A stretch of DNA of 64,000 nt, from positions 66,603-130,602 of the forward strand of contig JAIEMW010000005.1 of the NCBI GenBank assembly GCA_019751815.1, read 5' to 3'. Both the position numbers and the translations under genes were made by a program. The notes below the pieces were generated by a model. It was not told where the DNA came from, ran no database searches, and saw only the letters and a list, made by a program, of their open reading frames with translations. Below are positions 1 through 9,105 of this stretch, piece by piece (the first letter of the stretch is position 1; each line of letters starts with the position of its first letter). This DNA is from Cyanobacteriota bacterium (GTDB lineage: Bacteria > Cyanobacteriota > Vampirovibrionia > Vampirovibrionales > Vampirovibrionaceae).

Positions 1-228
1 GTTCCTTTTTTACAGGGGCTGATTCCCACGGCAGAAACCATTGTGGTTGCTTGCTGGCAGGAACTCACTCGAACACAACCCGCACACAATTTGCCAGAGT
101 CGACGGTGCTGTATCGCCTTCGTTTAAAAGAATCCAAAAATAACTTTGCTGAGTATTTCGGAAAAAATACCCCTGTTTTGCCTCAATTATCACCTCAATC
201 GGATTTTCCAAAGGGCCTTAGCAGATGA
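1..228 (+). CDS. 6-pyruvoyl-tetrahydropterin synthase / QueD family, C-terminal fragment
   Basis: The reading frame is open from base 1, so the gene starts to the left of the window. The visible 75 residues contain PTAETIVV followed by a short helix and the strand LYRLRLKES, which matches the family's PTAEN...W..L...V.V.ET ending, where the Glu before Ser/Thr binds the pterin. Members make 6-carboxy- or 6-pyruvoyl-tetrahydropterin from dihydroneopterin triphosphate, on the queuosine or biopterin route. The stop codon overlaps the start of the next gene by 4 bases, implying one transcript. The exact subfamily cannot be told from the C-terminus alone. Confidence 0.7.
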   Translation, partial: VPFLQGLIPTAETIVVACWQELTRTQPAHNLPESTVLYRLRLKESKNNFAEYFGKNTPVLPQLSPQSDFPKGLSR

Positions 229-995
229 CCAGAAAACCAGCTTATGCAGGCGGGGTTGCCATTGTGACTGGTGCCAGTCAAGGCTTGGGAGAGGCCATTG
301 CATTAAGGCTAGCTGAAAACGGTCTTAATTTGGTTCTGACAGCACGCAATCAGGCAAAGCTGAAGACGCTTGCAGACAGAATTCATTCACTCTATCCACA
401 GATACAGACATTGGTCTGCCCGGCAGATGTGCAGAAAAATACCGATGTTGAAGACGTGATTCAGCAAACAATGAAGACCTTTGGCCGGATTGATGTCTTA
501 ATTAACAACGCCGGAGTGGCGGCCAAAATGGGGCTTTTTCAAGAATTGTCAGTCGCGGCCATTGAGCAGACGGTTCAAACCAATTTGCTAGGCCCGATGT
601 ATTTTATGAAAGCCGTCCTGCCGGTGATGGTTGCTGCCGCAGATGCATCAAAGGCCAATGAAAGACCCGCTGGGGTGATCATCAACATTAATTCTGTCGC
701 CGGACAAACGGCCTATCCCTATTGGAGCGTTTACGATGCGTCTAAATTTGGCCTGCGAGCACTAACAGAAGCAGTCGCGGAAGAGCAGCGCAGTAACGGC
801 ATTCGTGTGGTGGGTATTTATCCAGGAGCGGTTAACACGGCGATTTGGGATAGCGTGGATCTTGAATCCGTGCCGGATAGATCGCAAATGCTGCAACCTG
901 TCGATATTGCTGCTGCGGTTGAATTTATTATCAATCAGCCAACCCATTGTTTTGTTTCAGAATTAACTCTTAAGCCCGTGAAGCCCACCCTTTAA
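225..995 (+). CDS. short-chain dehydrogenase/reductase (SDR)
   Basis: A 256-residue classical SDR, the usual length. The Rossmann motif TGASQGLG lies near residues 15-22, NNAG near residue 93, the catalytic Ser in INSVAG, and YDASK supplies the Tyr-xxx-Lys pair near residue 170. It should use NAD(P)H to reduce or oxidise a carbonyl/alcohol; the substrate is not visible. The start overlaps the pterin synthase stop (ATGA), so the two are co-translated. This pairing hints at a sepiapterin-reductase-like role, since that enzyme is also an SDR, but this is inference from context only. Confidence 0.85.
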   Translation: MTRKPAYAGGVAIVTGASQGLGEAIALRLAENGLNLVLTARNQAKLKTLADRIHSLYPQIQTLVCPADVQKNTDVEDVIQQTMKTFGRIDVLINNAGVAAKMGLFQELSVAAIEQTVQTNLLGPMYFMKAVLPVMVAAADASKANERPAGVIININSVAGQTAYPYWSVYDASKFGLRALTEAVAEEQRSNGIRVVGIYPGAVNTAIWDSVDLESVPDRSQMLQPVDIAAAVEFIINQPTHCFVSELTLKPVKPTL

Positions 996-1253
996 AAGAA
1001 AAAGGACGAGGGAAAATTTGTTACTGTGTATAAAAGGCAATTTCTGCAATTGAATTGTTTTTATACTGTTAAGTAAATAACAAGTAGAGAGATGTAACTT
1101 TCACTTGATTGCATAGAGATGCACGTGGATACCGAGACGGGTTCAGGTCCTCACTGAGACAGTCTGGAAGCCGGCAGTATTTGTGTTCTCTGCCTCCTGA
1201 TGGCCCTTTCTTGCAATTGGGTGAATTCAGCACGCGCGAGGAGATAATGACTC

Positions 1254-2600
1254 ATGGCCGCAGCAATTCGTCCCCATTTTGGCTTTTCCGGACCTCAATC
1301 ATTTCATAATCCATGGTTCTTTAACCACGTGGACATCATCCCTTCTGAGGTGAATCCTCCCGGAGAGAATTTTCCCAAAGTTGAAACGCCACCGCCTGAA
1401 ACAGCGCCTGCTGAGGCCCCTAAATTCGATCCTGAGAAACCCTATAAACTGGAAGGGACCTGGTTCCCCTTTAACAAAGAGAATCATCCTAAGAAGGTGA
1501 TTCACAGCGGACATACTTATAATTTCCATAGTGTCCAGAACGGTGCCAATGGTGCTACCTCTATTATTTATCAGCTGCCGGGGCAGTGTAATTATGTGGC
1601 TGTTGATCTCAACGGCAAAGCAGAAGACAGAGTGGTTGGCAAGCGCGATGTCCGTGTGCAAACCGGTACGAAACAGGTAGAACGTGCCCGAATCCGCATG
1701 GGCGGTTACCAAATGAATTATCAGATGATGCCCTATTTTATGGGGTCATTTTCTGGCAGTTTTGGTCTGGGAAACCAGATGCACTTCGGCATGGGACAAT
1801 TTCCTGGCCAATTCCCTGGACAATTACCTGGCATGCATCACAATATGCCTCATCCCGGAATGGTTATGAACAGACCGCATTTCGGGCAGTTTCAAGGTCA
1901 ATTTAGCGGCCAATTTATGGGTGGTTTTATGCCGCAGTTTGCGGGCTATTCCCACTTTGGCTTTGAAATTCCTCTCTATGACAAAGTTCCTGTGTATGGA
2001 ACCAAGCAAGAGGATATTCTCCAAAAACAATACGAGGGAAAAATCCGTGGATGGGTCTCGCCTCTGGCCTTAGATCTGGATGGAGACGGACTGGAGACAA
2101 CGGGCATTCAAAAAACGTTTGATCTCAATGGAGACGGGCGCCTCGACCGAACCGCATGGGTCGGAAAACGAGAAGGCTTGCTCGCCTTTGACGCTGATGG
2201 TGATGGTAAAGTAGGCACATCTGGACGAGAACTTCTCGGGAATAACACAGATGTGGCTGGTTCAGGTAAAGCTGGTAATTTTGCCAATGGGTATGAAGCG
2301 CTTAGAGCCCTGGCGGCTCAACATTTAGGAGAGGCTTCTGTGGCCGATGGTAAGTTGGATGCCAGTGAAATCAAGGCATTAGAAAACAAAGTGAAGCTTC
2401 GTTTGATTATCGGAGATCAGAGTAAAACTCTCTCCGAGACCGGCGTCAGCGAACTGAACTTAAATTATCAAAATGTGGATTCCAAAGATGCTCGGTTCTT
2501 TGACCGACACGGGAATCAACACCGACAAACGGCTGATTTTGTGATCAATGGTCAGCGCAGGCAGTCTACAGATGTCTGGTTTAAATCAGATTTGGGCTAA
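1254..2600 (+). CDS. large Gly/Phe/Met-rich protein with C-terminal EF-hand-like calcium-binding module
   Basis: 448 residues with ATG preceded by GAGGAG. The N-terminal half has no clear signal peptide and contains a low-complexity stretch (residues ~175-240) rich in Gln-Phe-Pro-Gly and Met-Gly. From about residue 265 it has the Asp-rich repeats LDLDGDG, FDLNGDG and FDADGDG followed by SGRELLG. That pattern is typical of a module in RTX-type and cell-surface proteins whose Asp-x-Asp-x-Asp-Gly loops bind calcium. The same module ends the next gene, so they are paralogues. Probably secreted or surface-attached, but the export route is not evident. Function unknown. Confidence 0.75.
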   Translation: MAAAIRPHFGFSGPQSFHNPWFFNHVDIIPSEVNPPGENFPKVETPPPETAPAEAPKFDPEKPYKLEGTWFPFNKENHPKKVIHSGHTYNFHSVQNGANGATSIIYQLPGQCNYVAVDLNGKAEDRVVGKRDVRVQTGTKQVERARIRMGGYQMNYQMMPYFMGSFSGSFGLGNQMHFGMGQFPGQFPGQLPGMHHNMPHPGMVMNRPHFGQFQGQFSGQFMGGFMPQFAGYSHFGFEIPLYDKVPVYGTKQEDILQKQYEGKIRGWVSPLALDLDGDGLETTGIQKTFDLNGDGRLDRTAWVGKREGLLAFDADGDGKVGTSGRELLGNNTDVAGSGKAGNFANGYEALRALAAQHLGEASVADGKLDASEIKALENKVKLRLIIGDQSKTLSETGVSELNLNYQNVDSKDARFFDRHGNQHRQTADFVINGQRRQSTDVWFKSDLG

Positions 2601-2626
2601 TATTACGTATCAGAATCCTATCTATC

Positions 2627-2646
2627 AGGGCCTAAGGGCCCTTTTT
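2627..2646 (+). terminator. intrinsic terminator
   Basis: Six-base perfect stem AGGGCC/GGCCCT with a 4-base loop followed by a run of five T, 27 bases after the stop of the first EF-hand-like gene. Confidence 0.85.
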
Positions 2647-2849
2647 CTTTGCACATTGAGGCAATCATTAATAAAAGATTAAACTCAGTTTTCGGAAGCA
2701 ATTTGCTTGTTTGGATTGTGTTTATTTCTATAAATAGAGAGATGTTCTTCCTTATAAATAATTCTGGATAAATAATTCTGGCGCAATTTTGAGAGTGTGT
2801 GTCCAACAATAGAGAGACATTAAAAGCATAGAGAGAGGTTACGAGAGTA

Positions 2850-4307
2850 ATGATGAATCCTTCGTTTGGTTATCGTCCTTTGGGTTATGGTATGAGCACG
2901 TTTGCCCCGCAAACTCCCTATGCGAGTCAATACGGCGGCCAGTATGGCGGTCTGTATTGCGGGATGGATTCCGGTCTTGTGAGTTTTAACGGCTTCCAAC
3001 CTAGCTATATGCCTAATTTGGGGATGCCGAATTTGGGCTTAGGGTTTGGCGCTGGATTTGGCCAAAATTATTCTCAAATAGGCGGATTTGGCGCAGCCGA
3101 TCCACAAGAGGCCTTGATGAACCGGTTACTGGCTGCTTTGGCACAATTACAAGGTGGTAATGGTGTCCGTGGTAATGGCTGGCCCGGGTTAGTTCCCCCG
3201 CCGCCAGATCCCAATGTGGAGCTTGCTAATTCACTAAAATCCCAAGCCCAAGCCTTACTGGACGGGGCTAAAATCAATGACAAGGCTCTGGATGATTTGA
3301 CCAAAATTGATCAGGCCACCGAAACCCAAAACGCTATCCAATATTATGCTACTGTCAATGCGGCCTTTGGGTTTAACGCCAGTAAAGACGGTGGTGGCGT
3401 GATTCATGATGGTGTCTTTAAAGGCAAAGGTGTCAATGATGTCAAAACGCAAGATTTAATTGATAACGGCTTAATGCCCAAAGGCGATTATAATCTCGAT
3501 GCATTGACCAAAGAATTTAAGACAGCGGTGGGTGGTTCGGAAAATAAAGGAAACCAGAAAAATTTGGCCGCAACGACCAGCCTTAATACCGCATGGCACT
3601 CAACCCCTTACAACTTTATTATGTCGCAAAAGTACCTGGATGAAGCCAACAAAATCCGTACGAGCATGTCTGAAAAAGGCATCACGGATTCCAGTTTGTC
3701 TGCCTTGGCCGATCAATTATATGACCGAGCCAAGAAACACTATCAAATTGGTGTGACCACCGTATCGCCGTTGGTGTTTGACTTAAAAGGCGATGGTGTG
3801 AAAACCACAGGGATGAATAAATCCTTTGATATTAACGGCGACGGCAAGGCGGATCAAACCGCCTGGGCTGGTGCTGGTCAAGGAGTTCTTGCCTTTGACG
3901 GTGATGGTGACGGTAAAGTAGGTACCAGTGGCCGAGAGCTATTTGGTAACTTTACGGATGTGGCTGGCACGGGTAAAGCCGGTAACTTTGCCAATGGCTA
4001 TGAAGCCCTAAAAGCCCTTGCTGCCAAAGTGTTGGGCCAAGGCGCTGTGGCGGACGGAAAGCTTGATGCCAAAGAAATTAAGGCCTTAGAACAGAAAACA
4101 AAATTGTCGATGCTGGTCGACGGTCAAAGCAAGAGCTTGACTGATTTAGGCATCAGTGAAATCAATTTAGGCTACAGTGAAAAGAAAGCCGGTGATGCTG
4201 GTTTTACTGATGAGAACGGCAATGAACACCGTCAATCCTCAGCCTTTGTGCTCAACGGTCAACAGCGTCAATCCACCGATGTTTGGTTCAAGACCGTGTT
4301 AGGTTAA
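2850..4307 (+). CDS. paralogue with C-terminal EF-hand-like calcium-binding module
   Basis: 485 residues. The first ~110 residues are rich in Gly, Tyr, Gln and Met; residues ~115-300 are a helical region without a recognised domain; from ~305 to the end it repeats the Asp-rich module of the upstream gene (FDLKGDG, FDINGDG, FDGDGDG, then SGRELFGN, and the shared ending QRQSTDVWFK). The C-terminal 180 residues are clearly homologous to the upstream gene while the fronts are unrelated, suggesting duplication with domain exchange. It has its own leader (about 250 bases) and terminator, so it is probably transcribed alone. Calcium binding is inferred from the motif; function is unknown. Confidence 0.75.
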   Translation: MMNPSFGYRPLGYGMSTFAPQTPYASQYGGQYGGLYCGMDSGLVSFNGFQPSYMPNLGMPNLGLGFGAGFGQNYSQIGGFGAADPQEALMNRLLAALAQLQGGNGVRGNGWPGLVPPPPDPNVELANSLKSQAQALLDGAKINDKALDDLTKIDQATETQNAIQYYATVNAAFGFNASKDGGGVIHDGVFKGKGVNDVKTQDLIDNGLMPKGDYNLDALTKEFKTAVGGSENKGNQKNLAATTSLNTAWHSTPYNFIMSQKYLDEANKIRTSMSEKGITDSSLSALADQLYDRAKKHYQIGVTTVSPLVFDLKGDGVKTTGMNKSFDINGDGKADQTAWAGAGQGVLAFDGDGDGKVGTSGRELFGNFTDVAGTGKAGNFANGYEALKALAAKVLGQGAVADGKLDAKEIKALEQKTKLSMLVDGQSKSLTDLGISEINLGYSEKKAGDAGFTDENGNEHRQSSAFVLNGQQRQSTDVWFKTVLG

Positions 4308-4340
4308 TCAGCCAGTCTTTCAGAGAAAAATAACTTTTTC

Positions 4341-4376
4341 AGAGCCTCTTTTCGTCCAGAAATAAGGCTCTTTTCT
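4341..4376 (+). terminator. intrinsic terminator
   Basis: AGAGCC/GGCTCT stem around a ~19-base loop followed by TTTTC, 33 bases after the second EF-hand-like gene. Confidence 0.65.
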
Positions 4377-4491
4377 CATACTTAAAAAAACCTTAAGTCT
4401 CACAATAAAGGACAATTTAGCCCAAAATAAAACGTTTATTAGAGTAGTGATAGAGAGTGATATTTAATTTTTTTGAAAGAGAGTGACGGAA

Positions 4492-4863
4492 ATGATGCGT
4501 AAAATAGCCTCTGGAACCGATGCGAATTCTGGTTCGGATTGGACATTATATAGCCGTTTTCAACCCAGTGCGTTGGCAGGGCTTGGGATTGGCCCCTATG
4601 TTCGACGACCTGTACTGGTGACACGGCAGAATGCTGAGACACCCAGTGCCGCTCAAGATAGCGGTATGCCGACACTGAGCAGTGGGTTTGGGATGAGTGA
4701 CTCATGTAGTCCTGCGCAAGAATCTGTACAAGGGAATTCGCAACAACCCGGTCTAAAGGGATTGGCTCGTGCTATCCTTCAGCGCTTGCAGGATGCTGCG
4801 GCTCTCCGCCCACCCGCCCTTCGCGAACCCAATGCGGATTTGGCCACAGCCCTTTATAAATAG
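4492..4863 (+). CDS. small hypothetical protein
   Basis: About 123 residues from ATG 4492 (a GTG at 4483 in the same frame is also possible; AGAGAG at ~4477 suits the ATG better). It is Ser/Gly/Pro-rich with no membrane segment, no signal peptide and no recognised motif. It follows the two EF-hand-like genes on the same strand and has a similar purine-rich GAGAG leader, so it may belong to the same regulon. It ends eight bases before the convergent tatC stop. It could be a spurious ORF, but it is the only long frame here. Confidence 0.45.
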   Translation: MMRKIASGTDANSGSDWTLYSRFQPSALAGLGIGPYVRRPVLVTRQNAETPSAAQDSGMPTLSSGFGMSDSCSPAQESVQGNSQQPGLKGLARAILQRLQDAAALRPPALREPNADLATALYK

Positions 4864-4870
4864 CAAATTA

Positions 4871-5695
4871 TTAGCGTCCCAGTAGTTTCATAGGGACGAT
4901 ACTTAATCCGTAAAGCCCCACCAAGGCAAGCCCTACCAGACCCATGGACAGGGGATCTTGCGATGGGGTGAAAATAATGGCGATCATAAATAAACTCATA
5001 CAGGCGCCTCGCCAGTATTGTGTGAGCATGCGCGAATGAATAATGCCTGTCAGCGATAGCAGGATTAATACCAAGGGCAGCTCAAACATCAGCCCAATGA
5101 TGAGTAAAAATGCAGTGCAGAATTCCACAAAACGGCCAATGCTCATTTGCAGAACGGCCACGTCTTTACCGTAGCCCAGTAGCCAACTTAAGCTGGGGGG
5201 TAATACACAGTAATAGGCAAACACCACTCCTAGAGAAAATAATACGCTGCCGCCCCCGACTATCCAAAAGAGCCCGTTTTTTTCCTGTGGTTTGAGGGCA
5301 GGCAGTGTGAAACGTAGAACGTGATAAAGAAATACGGGCATGGCAATAGCAATACCTGCAATAAAACTGAGATGTAGGGTGGATAAAAACACTTCTCCCG
5401 GGGTGAGTTGGATAAATTGAGTCCCCAATGGTGCTGTTTTTTTCAATAAAGTAATCAACGGGGTCGAAAAAAGAAAAGCGCCTGAAGTACTCAGCGTCAG
5501 AGTAAGCAGGCTGTTTAATATCCGATCACGCAGTTCAGATAAATGTGAGATGAACGGGGCATGCAACGAGGAATCATAAAAAGGGCCAGACGCTGGGGCA
5601 CCTGAGTCATGAGAACCAGACTCAGGCTGCGGAATGTCTGCAGCCCGGAGTGGGATGATCTCAATATTATCGGGGTGGGTATCCTTTGTCATCAT
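4871..5695 (-). CDS. tatC: Sec-independent protein translocase TatC
   Basis: 274 residues. After a ~45-residue polar extension, the TatC signature HLSELRDRI occurs near residue 50, followed by six hydrophobic segments and the conserved FxxPAL-like loop (FTLPALKPQE) around residue 135. TatC is the inner-membrane receptor for twin-arginine signal peptides and pairs with TatA/B to export folded proteins. The start overlaps the stop of the upstream RNA methyltransferase gene by 4 bases. The N-terminal extension is longer than in E. coli TatC. No tatA or tatB is next to it. Confidence 0.93.
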   Translation of the reverse strand: MMTKDTHPDNIEIIPLRAADIPQPESGSHDSGAPASGPFYDSSLHAPFISHLSELRDRILNSLLTLTLSTSGAFLFSTPLITLLKKTAPLGTQFIQLTPGEVFLSTLHLSFIAGIAIAMPVFLYHVLRFTLPALKPQEKNGLFWIVGGGSVLFSLGVVFAYYCVLPPSLSWLLGYGKDVAVLQMSIGRFVEFCTAFLLIIGLMFELPLVLILLSLTGIIHSRMLTQYWRGACMSLFMIAIIFTPSQDPLSMGLVGLALVGLYGLSIVPMKLLGR

Positions 5696-6603
5696 GACGT
5701 CCCGGATAATTTACGGGCTGCCGCAATTTCAGCCAAAATGATGGAACCGCTAATACTGACATTGAGGGAATCCACGCCCCCCGCCATATCAATGCTGATC
5801 CACTGTATGGTCTCTTTGGGCTGAGTCAATAGCGCTTCTATCCCGTGCCCTTCGTTTCCAACAATGAGTGCCAGACCCTCTTGGTAGGGTTTCTCCCAAT
5901 GGGGGTGTTTGTAGCTTCGCAAGTGAGTGTCTTTTGTTGAGGCAGTCTGTCCGGTGGCCGCTATCAAGTGGAGCGTTTGAAAATGGCTTTTGAGCGGGGT
6001 TGCAAGCAAGGCGGACAAATCATTATCTGAACGGTAAACGGGCAAGTGAAAAATAAGTCCTGCTGAACTTCTCAATACTTTGGGACTGTATAAATCCACC
6101 GTATTTTGGGTGGCCATAATCCCGTGTCCGCCAAAGGCAACCAGGCTTCGGATTAGTGTTCCCGCATTGCCGGGATCTTGAATATCGGCCAAAACCAGCA
6201 ACAGAGGATGCTGGGAGAGTTTAGAAACTTGAGCGCAAAAATGAGTGTCACCGCATTCAGGCGTCTTAATCGTGGCAACCAGGGGGGGGTTATTTTCCAA
6301 GGTAGTGATTTTTTTCATCACAATCTCACTCACCCGGTGAATGTTGACCCCATTTAATTTGGCCAAATGCTGAATTAGCTGTGCTAAGTCGCCAGATTGA
6401 TTGAGATTCTCTAAACGAGACTCCAGAACAAAGACGTCGCAAAATACTTGCTTGGTATTGAGTGCTTCTTGAATGACATGAAGTCCTTCACACAAAAGCA
6501 GGCCATATTCGCGTCGATATTTTGCCTGCTGCAAGGCATTGGCTTGTTTAATCAGCGGCTGTTGTACACTGTGGATGACAGGCGTATTGGTGAAGGAAGG
6601 CAT
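5692..6603 (-). CDS. SpoU/TrmH-family RNA 2'-O-methyltransferase
   Basis: 303 residues with a substrate-binding N-terminal part and a C-terminal SPOUT knot. The three family motifs are visible: DPGNAGTLIRS (motif 1, ~residue 148), LIVGNEGHGI (motif 2, ~245) and SLNVSISGSIILAE (motif 3, ~280), where the Asn and Glu contact the ribose and SAM. It should methylate ribose in rRNA (RlmB-like) or tRNA; the target cannot be told. It lies between tatC (4-base overlap) and a DUF4127 gene 9 bases upstream, consistent with one reverse operon. Confidence 0.87.
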   Translation of the reverse strand: MPSFTNTPVIHSVQQPLIKQANALQQAKYRREYGLLLCEGLHVIQEALNTKQVFCDVFVLESRLENLNQSGDLAQLIQHLAKLNGVNIHRVSEIVMKKITTLENNPPLVATIKTPECGDTHFCAQVSKLSQHPLLLVLADIQDPGNAGTLIRSLVAFGGHGIMATQNTVDLYSPKVLRSSAGLIFHLPVYRSDNDLSALLATPLKSHFQTLHLIAATGQTASTKDTHLRSYKHPHWEKPYQEGLALIVGNEGHGIEALLTQPKETIQWISIDMAGGVDSLNVSISGSIILAEIAAARKLSGTS

Positions 6604-6612
6604 CAGAGAAGT

Positions 6613-8223
6613 CTAGCTTTCTATTTCGACAGTGTTATTATTCTCGAAGATCACGCGAATTTCAAATGTCCGGCTGCAGGGGTACTCAAAGCGGACAGCC
6701 GTATCAACTGGCAGATTGACTTGGTGAAGGATCATCCCAAGACCTGCCTGCATCGACTGATTCAAGAGTGCAGTGTCTAATAACTCTGGGGACTCTTTTT
6801 GTTGAAGTTTTTCCCGAATTCGGGGCCGAATCTTGGACTGATAGAGCCAGTCGTCACACAGCCGAGTCAGAAGTAGTTCTCGACAAGCTTGTTGGTGATG
6901 TAGGAAGAGGGTTCTGTCCACTTCATGATTGACCTCTTCATGATTGACCTCTTCATGATTGAGAACCGTTTTTTCAAAGAGCCATCGGATGACAGCCATT
7001 GAAACGGCACACCCAATGGTGTTTCCTGGGGTATTCCATCCGGCAAACCCGTATAGTAACTGATCAATCAAAATCCCGTTATGCTGAGCATTGAGTCGAA
7101 ACAACTGCGGTATCAAAGTGGGATCGGCACCATTGGCATAGGCAACATCTGCCAGAATACAGGGCTGAAGGGTTTGTGAGGCTTGGCTGAGTATATCTGT
7201 AATGTGGGTGTATTGCTCCGGTTCAGTATGTGCTGGGATTTTACTACAGTGGTCTCCTTGACCGCTGAAGGAAGCGGGCGTGTGAACAATCAGTAAGAGA
7301 TCCACCGGATTGGATTCGTCTAACTCTACGTGTATCGCGCCACAAGCTTTAATTTGTTGAGAAACCACCGTCTGAATGGGTAAGCCGTCAAAACGCGCCA
7401 AGGCATGTCCGCCTTCGGGGTGAGAATAATGTACTCCAATCCGAGGTGAAAGTTGGGTTTGAGTTGTCCAATGCTTGGCCATGAGACAGGAGGCGACTTC
7501 ATCAGCCCCCGTTTTTACACTAACACTGTCACTGAGGCCTCGCTCTTCAATGGCTTGGGTCAATATTCTTGCCTCTTGTACATTGAGTCCGTACGGCCCA
7601 GTGTCGTCTTGGCAGTAAGTCAGCGTGTTGAGATTGCCCTGTTCGACTGAATCAAGCAGCGCGAGATTAACCTGAAAATTACGCTGCCGGCGCTCTAAGA
7701 AATCGTTCAGTATAGAGTCAGGGACGGTCGTTTTAGATCGAGCGCTGTCGAGAGATTCTTGATGGGCTGTCACCGAAAATTGATACAGGGCTTCACCCCA
7801 TTCATTCCAGTAGTCAGGCTCTTCCTCAGAAAAATTATAATTGGGGATGCGCATAATCGAAGAAAAACCAAGCACTGAAAACAGAGAATCCTCCTTGTTT
7901 TCGGGGGATTTAAACACAGTATCCAGTGTCCTCAGGATTGAGTCTAAAGACTCGCTACCCAGTCGGGATGGAATTAATCCCCCGTACAACAACATATCCA
8001 TACTGACAATCCAGTGCCGAGGCAAACGGTGGATCGCTGAATCGTGGTCTCGTACATGCTGAAAGAGTGCTTGCAGTTCTGAGGTATCCGCTTTTGTTTT
8101 GAGAGAACCCAGTTGTTCACGAGGCGGCAGCAATACCGATACATTGGCCATAGAGGCCAGTTGTATCAGCCAGTCGTAGCAAACAGGTCTGGCGTCCAGT
8201 GGGAGTATGCCAAGGGGTTGCAT
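6613..8223 (-). CDS. DUF4127 family protein
   Basis: 536 residues. The start PLDARPVCYDW and the MDMLLYGGLIPSR segment near residue 100 are typical of the DUF4127 family, whose function is unknown. No signal peptide or membrane segment is visible, so it is probably cytoplasmic. Residues ~421-434 contain a short in-frame repeat (NHEEV) caused by a 15-base tandem repeat. First gene of the reverse block ending in tatC. Confidence 0.75.
   Translation of the reverse strand: MQPLGILPLDARPVCYDWLIQLASMANVSVLLPPREQLGSLKTKADTSELQALFQHVRDHDSAIHRLPRHWIVSMDMLLYGGLIPSRLGSESLDSILRTLDTVFKSPENKEDSLFSVLGFSSIMRIPNYNFSEEEPDYWNEWGEALYQFSVTAHQESLDSARSKTTVPDSILNDFLERRQRNFQVNLALLDSVEQGNLNTLTYCQDDTGPYGLNVQEARILTQAIEERGLSDSVSVKTGADEVASCLMAKHWTTQTQLSPRIGVHYSHPEGGHALARFDGLPIQTVVSQQIKACGAIHVELDESNPVDLLLIVHTPASFSGQGDHCSKIPAHTEPEQYTHITDILSQASQTLQPCILADVAYANGADPTLIPQLFRLNAQHNGILIDQLLYGFAGWNTPGNTIGCAVSMAVIRWLFEKTVLNHEEVNHEEVNHEVDRTLFLHHQQACRELLLTRLCDDWLYQSKIRPRIREKLQQKESPELLDTALLNQSMQAGLGMILHQVNLPVDTAVRFEYPCSRTFEIRVIFENNNTVEIES
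6921..6962. repeat. 15-bp tandem repeat, 2.8 copies, inside the DUF4127 gene
   Basis: The unit CTTCATGATTGACCT occurs at 6921-6935 and 6936-6950 with a partial third copy at 6951-6962. Being a multiple of three, it adds five residues per copy without shifting the frame. Confidence 0.9.
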
Positions 8224-8297
8224 AAGATACCTTTCATTCTGACTCTATTTTAACCTCATCCCCGGTTTCGATGTTAAAATAGCGTGAAAGAATCTTC

Positions 8298-9101
8298 TTG
8301 CCAGAGAGTGAAACGGGTAATCTACAGCTCATGTCATTTTTTCGGTGGTCAAATCCCCTATACAAAAAGAATCAGGGACGAAAGTTCCAGGATCCCAATC
8401 GACACGTGAAACGGGCGGTTGTTTTTTTTCGGGTGATGTTGGGTGTATTTCTTTTGATCTCAGCCTATCAGCAGCTTGTGACTCCGCAGCCTCATGTCCA
8501 CTGGCTTTCGGCCTTTCAGGATCAAGAGCACACACCCAAAGACCTTCAGGTGATTGCAGTTTCGTTTCGCTGGATACTGTTGGAATATCCGGTTATTTTC
8601 AGTCATTGTTGGCTGGCGGGTACTTGCTTGGTGGGTTTGTCTTATGTCTTGGGTTGGAAGGTGAGAACAGCCTCTCTGCTCCTGACGCTGGCATCATTGA
8701 GTCTGTCCTTACTGGGGTTAATTCAGGTTGACCCAGGAGGCTCTGGACTCTGGAATAATGGGCTCCTGCTTTTTCTGTCCGCCACTTGTCTACAGTGGTC
8801 TCACGCAGGAATGATAGGGGGGCTGGATGCATGGGAAGCCAACCGGTGGCGTTGGCCTCAAAAAATGCGTAAACGCAGGCTCAACCATATCAATGACTCG
8901 CTCAATAAAACTGCCAGAAGCCAACCGAAGATGGATTTCGAGCATGAACACGATGATGATCTCGACGAAGATCTTGACCAAGATGATCTGGATTTTTCCC
9001 GAAAAGACTCTCCGCGCTCACGAAAACAAGTAAAGACTTTAGCTGCCCACCGTCATTCTCGCCTGAATTGGCAAGACGATGATCTGGATAATGATGATTA
9101 A
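8298..9101 (+). CDS. DoxX-like integral membrane protein with acidic tail
   Basis: Up to 267 residues from TTG 8298; an in-frame ATG at 8331 is an equally likely start. Residues ~45-180 hold four hydrophobic segments in the DoxX arrangement (first helix FFRVMLGVFLLISAYQQL). The last ~65 residues form a cytosolic-looking tail dominated by Asp (DDDLDEDLDQDDLD) with Arg/Lys/Ser between. DoxX-like proteins are linked to redox processes at the membrane, but many have no assigned role. Divergent from the DUF4127 gene and convergent with the addA-like gene, four bases away. No terminator is visible between the convergent stops. Confidence 0.6.
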   Translation: MPESETGNLQLMSFFRWSNPLYKKNQGRKFQDPNRHVKRAVVFFRVMLGVFLLISAYQQLVTPQPHVHWLSAFQDQEHTPKDLQVIAVSFRWILLEYPVIFSHCWLAGTCLVGLSYVLGWKVRTASLLLTLASLSLSLLGLIQVDPGGSGLWNNGLLLFLSATCLQWSHAGMIGGLDAWEANRWRWPQKMRKRRLNHINDSLNKTARSQPKMDFEHEHDDDLDEDLDQDDLDFSRKDSPRSRKQVKTLAAHRHSRLNWQDDDLDNDD

Positions 9102-9105
9102 CGAT

